Positions 61,778-64,000 of a DNA stretch of 64,000 nucleotides are shown here, in pieces. Origin of the DNA: Oscillospiraceae bacterium (GTDB taxonomy: Bacteria; Bacillota; Clostridia; Oscillospirales; Ruminococcaceae). A program made the position numbers and the translations under genes. Location: contig BQOK01000001.1 in the NCBI GenBank assembly GCA_022835495.1, positions 2,728,001 through 2,792,000 on the forward strand, in the 5' to 3' direction. Each line of letters begins with the position of its first letter. Position 1 is the stretch's first letter. Under the pieces are notes generated by a model. That model was given only the letters and a program-made list of their open reading frames with translations, was not told where the DNA came from and did no database searches.

Positions 61778-61840
61778 TATCCCCCCTGGGGGTATTCTTG
61801 CTCTGATGACAGTATATACCCCCAGGGGGTATTATGTCAA
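61778..61840 (-). promoter_or_regulatory. Metal-regulated promoter with two CsoR-type operators
   Basis: On the minus strand TTGACA (61840-61835), 18-base spacer and TATACT (61816-61811) form the promoter. The dyad ATACCCCCAGGGGGTAT (61816-61832) fills the spacer, and a second copy with one extra C (61778-61795) lies just past the start. These G/C-tract dyads are typical CsoR-family operators. Confidence 0.9.
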
Positions 61841-61869
61841 GAGGGATCGTAAAAAAAATCCCCCAGGGT

Positions 61870-61898
61870 TTGACAAACGCCTCCCGGGCCTGTATGAT
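61870..61898 (+). promoter_or_regulatory. Promoter of the ABC-F leader
   Basis: TTGACA (61870-61875), 17-base spacer, TATGAT (61893-61898), followed by a leader of about 350 bases to the ABC-F start. Confidence 0.85.
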
Positions 61899-61957
61899 AG
61901 GGGTGCAAGGCGGGCCGCGGCCCGCCTGATATTGAAACTGAAACGGAGCGTGAGAGC

Positions 61958-61978
61958 ATGCGCAAGTTTTCCTGCTGA
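61958..61978 (+). CDS. Leader peptide of the ABC-F gene
   Basis: A six-codon frame, MRKFSC then TGA, preceded by GGAG nine bases before the ATG. Ribosome stalling on such short upstream peptides controls several antibiotic-responsive ABC-F genes. It stands about 170 bases before a strong terminator and 275 bases before the ABC-F start. Confidence 0.65.
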   Translation: MRKFSC

Positions 61979-62144
61979 TTCACACAGGGCACACGCAAAA
62001 CGGGCCGGCCTTTTGGGGGCGGCCCGGGGTCGTGCGTGCCCTTGGCAGGGGAACTTCCGCAGTCGGGCCGGCCTTTGGGGCGGCTCGCCGCTTTGCGTGC
62101 GCACCGGATCGCCCGGCTCTTTTCAGGGCAGGCGGATATTTGCG

Positions 62145-62185
62145 CGGCCGCAGGGGAAGCTTTTCCCCTGCGGCCGATTTTTTTC
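62145..62185 (+). terminator. Attenuator terminator in the ABC-F leader
   Basis: CGGCCGCAGGGGAA (62145-62158) pairs perfectly with TTCCCCTGCGGCCG (62163-62176) and is followed by ATTTTTTT. It lies 67 bases before the ABC-F start. The preceding segment holds repeats of GGGCCGGCC near 62000 and 62060 that could form alternative structures. Confidence 0.85.
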
Positions 62186-62252
62186 AGAGCGGAGGCTCCC
62201 GTGCATCCCTGCGGGGCGGGCGGCGCCGCTTTTGTGAAAGGAGCGATGCGCA

Positions 62253-63743
62253 ATGTCCTTGATCCAGGTCACCGACCTTACCTTTGCCTATCCCGGCAGC
62301 TTTGACAATGTATTCGAGCACGCCACCTTCCAGCTCGACACCGATTGGAAGCTCGGCTTTGTAGGCCGCAACGGCAGGGGCAAAACCACCTTTCTGCGGC
62401 TTTTGATGGGCCGCCTGCCCTGTGGGGGGGCCATCCGCGCCAGCGTCCCCTTCGACTATTTTCCCTTTGGGGTGCCGGACCCGTCCGCCTCCCCAGCGGA
62501 GCTGCTCGGGGCCTTTTGCCCCGAAGCGCAGCCCTGGCAGCTGGCCCGGGAGCTTGGGCTGCTGGGCATGGACCCCGGCCGGCTTTACCAGCCCTTCTGC
62601 ACCCTGAGCCAGGGCCAGCAGACCAAGGTGCTGCTGGGTCTGCTGTTTTTGCGCCAGGGGCACTTTTTGCTCATCGACGAGCCCACAAACCACCTGGACC
62701 TGGAAGCCCGGCAGGCGGTGAGCCGCTATCTGGCAGGCAAGCGCGGGTTCATTCTGGTCAGCCACGACCGGGCCTTTCTGGACGGCTGTGTGGACCACGT
62801 GCTTGCCATCAACAAAAAGAGCATCCAGGTGCAGCGGGGCAACTACACCACCTGGCAGCAGAACTGGCAGCTGCGCCAGCAGTTTGAGCAGCGGCAGAAC
62901 GACCGGCTTCAAAAGCAGATCGGCCAGCTCACCGCCGCCGCGCGCCGCACCTCGGCCTGGTCCGACAAGGTGGAGGCCGGCAAGACCGGCATCGACCCCG
63001 TCAAGCGGGGCGCGCCCCGGCCGGATCGGGGCCACATCGGCCATCAGGCCGCCAAAATGATGCAGCGCGCCAAGGCCATTGAAGGGCGGCGGCAGGCGGC
63101 AGTGGAAGAAAAGCGGGGCCTTTTGCAGGAAGTGGAAGATACCGGCCGCCTCAAGCTCACCCCGCTGGCCCACCCCAAGCAGGTGCTGGTTCGCGCCGCG
63201 CACCTGAATGCCTTTTACGGGCAGCTGCAGGCCCTGCACGACCTGGGCTTTGTGCTGGAGCAGGGCCAGCGCCTTGCGGTGCAGGGCCCCAACGGCTGCG
63301 GAAAATCCACCCTGTTCGGGCTGATCCTGGGCCAAAGCACCGCCCGCGCCGAAGGCCTGCTCGAGGTGGCCGCCGGCCTGACCATCAGCTGGCTGCCCCA
63401 GGCGACCGGGCAGCTGGCGGGCCCGCTGGGCCGGTTTGAAGCGCAGCAGGGGCTGGATCCCACCCTTTTCCGGGCCGTGCTGCGCAAGCTGGGCTTTGAG
63501 CGGGCGCAGTTTGAAAAGGACATGGCGAGCTACAGCGAGGGGCAAAAGAAAAAGGCGGCCCTCGCCGCCAGCCTGTGCCGCCCCGCCCACCTGTATGTAT
63601 GGGACGAGCCGCTGAACTATATCGACCTGCCCGCCCGCGGGCAGGTCGAGGAGCTGCTCCTGGCGTTCCGGCCCACCCTTTTGTTTGTGGAGCACGACGC
63701 GGTGTTCACCGAAAAGGTTGCCACGCATGTGCTGCGGCTGTAA
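62253..63743 (+). CDS. Lsa-family ABC-F ribosomal protection protein
   Basis: A 496-residue ABC-F protein with two ATPase domains. The first has GRNGRGKTT (Walker A), LSQGQQTKVLL (signature) and LLIDEPTNHLDL (Walker B); the second has GPNGCGKST, YSEGQKKKAAL and LYVWDEPLNYIDL. The linker between them (about 195-290) would reach the peptidyl-transferase centre. The DEPLNYID second Walker B and length fit the Lsa/CplR branch that confers lincosamide, pleuromutilin and streptogramin A resistance. It is cytosolic, not a transporter. The ATG follows AAAGGAGCG. A leader peptide and attenuator suggest antibiotic-inducible expression. Confidence 0.9.
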   Translation: MSLIQVTDLTFAYPGSFDNVFEHATFQLDTDWKLGFVGRNGRGKTTFLRLLMGRLPCGGAIRASVPFDYFPFGVPDPSASPAELLGAFCPEAQPWQLARELGLLGMDPGRLYQPFCTLSQGQQTKVLLGLLFLRQGHFLLIDEPTNHLDLEARQAVSRYLAGKRGFILVSHDRAFLDGCVDHVLAINKKSIQVQRGNYTTWQQNWQLRQQFEQRQNDRLQKQIGQLTAAARRTSAWSDKVEAGKTGIDPVKRGAPRPDRGHIGHQAAKMMQRAKAIEGRRQAAVEEKRGLLQEVEDTGRLKLTPLAHPKQVLVRAAHLNAFYGQLQALHDLGFVLEQGQRLAVQGPNGCGKSTLFGLILGQSTARAEGLLEVAAGLTISWLPQATGQLAGPLGRFEAQQGLDPTLFRAVLRKLGFERAQFEKDMASYSEGQKKKAALAASLCRPAHLYVWDEPLNYIDLPARGQVEELLLAFRPTLLFVEHDAVFTEKVATHVLRL

Positions 63744-63822
63744 AAGCCGGCCGCGGCAGGCGCGCCATTGCAGAGGGGCATGGACCCGGCTCCGCAGGCT
63801 TTGGCGCCCCGCCCCACCGCAC

Positions 63823-63868
63823 AAAACGCCCCCTGTGCAGGAATATCTACCTGCACAGGGGGCGTTTT
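63823..63868. terminator. Bidirectional terminator after the ABC-F gene
   Basis: A 19-base perfect stem (63823-63841 with 63850-63868), flanked by A4 and T4 runs, lies between the ABC-F gene and the partial minus-strand gene. Confidence 0.85.
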
Positions 63869-63925
63869 CCCCCGGTTCAATCCGCCGGGGCTGTTCACGC
63901 TGGGCTGCGGTTTTTCCAGCCGCTG

Positions 63926-64000
63926 TCACCGCGCGCTTTTCAGTGAGAGGTCAATCTCAAAAAAGCGGTGCCAGGGAAATCCCACCCGTTCAATGCACAC
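63926..64000 (-). CDS. 3' end of a gene running off the window
   Basis: The minus strand is open from the right edge to TGA at 63928-63926 and would encode a C-terminus ending WHRFFEIDLSLKSAR. The following bidirectional terminator supports a real gene end here. Twenty-four residues are too few to name a family. Confidence 0.45.
   Translation of the reverse strand: MCIERVGFPWHRFFEIDLSLKSAR

Overview
The window looks like a chromosomal segment of a high-GC gut Firmicute of the Oscillospirales (Faecalibacterium/Gemmiger/Subdoligranulum-like). This is inferred from strong AGGAGG-type ribosome binding sites, T-box and intrinsic-terminator regulation, YesM/YesN-type sensing, the gene families present, and a bilirubin-reductase-type operon. 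No rRNA, tRNA or CRISPR array was recognised.

Layout. 1-3.5 kb (minus): a SDR epimerase, an alpha/beta hydrolase fused to a DUF3781 domain, and a MATE exporter. 3.6-7.2 kb: a Ca2+-type P-type ATPase and a YesN-like response regulator. 7.4-9.5 kb: a MarR regulator, an Old Yellow Enzyme with the HGDR motif, and a flavodoxin, together matching bilQRS, behind a promoter with two perfect palindromic operators. 9.6-18.9 kb: an oligosaccharide locus of two ABC permeases, a solute-binding lipoprotein, a YesM-type kinase, a phosphohexomutase and a GH94 phosphorylase. 19-31 kb: a beta-lactamase-fold hydrolase, a MerR regulator with a 19-bp-spacer promoter, an NSS symporter, a secreted GH25 muramidase, a DUF3810 zinc-peptidase-like membrane protein, an unknown membrane protein, and a large Ig/YDG-repeat surface protein. 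30-33.3 kb: ilvD under a T-box with a co-transcribed BASS transporter. 33.4-49.2 kb: a stefin/cystatin-like small protein, a LytTR two-component pair, glgB, a FabT-like MarR regulator with a DegV lipid-binding protein, a beta-helix lipoprotein, a VanZ-GH25 fusion, a CPA2 antiporter, and a murD operon.

49,438-57,039 is an integrated mobilizable element of about 7.6 kb. It carries a Mef/Tet-type MFS exporter with an attenuator leader, an XRE regulator, a cysteine-rich VLP protein, a RepA N-domain protein, a MobV-type relaxase and a large serine recombinase. Its ends let attB and attP be reconstructed around a shared TA. AT-rich, differently coded DNA at about 50.2-53.0 kb contrasts with the host. 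It lies just upstream of a peptide-type solute-binding lipoprotein gene.

57.1-64 kb: that lipoprotein, an ICMT-like methyltransferase, a His-rich Zn/Cd-type P1B ATPase under a CsoR-family repressor with two G/C-tract operators, and an Lsa-type ABC-F ribosomal protection protein preceded by a short leader peptide and a strong attenuator. Partial genes touch both window edges.
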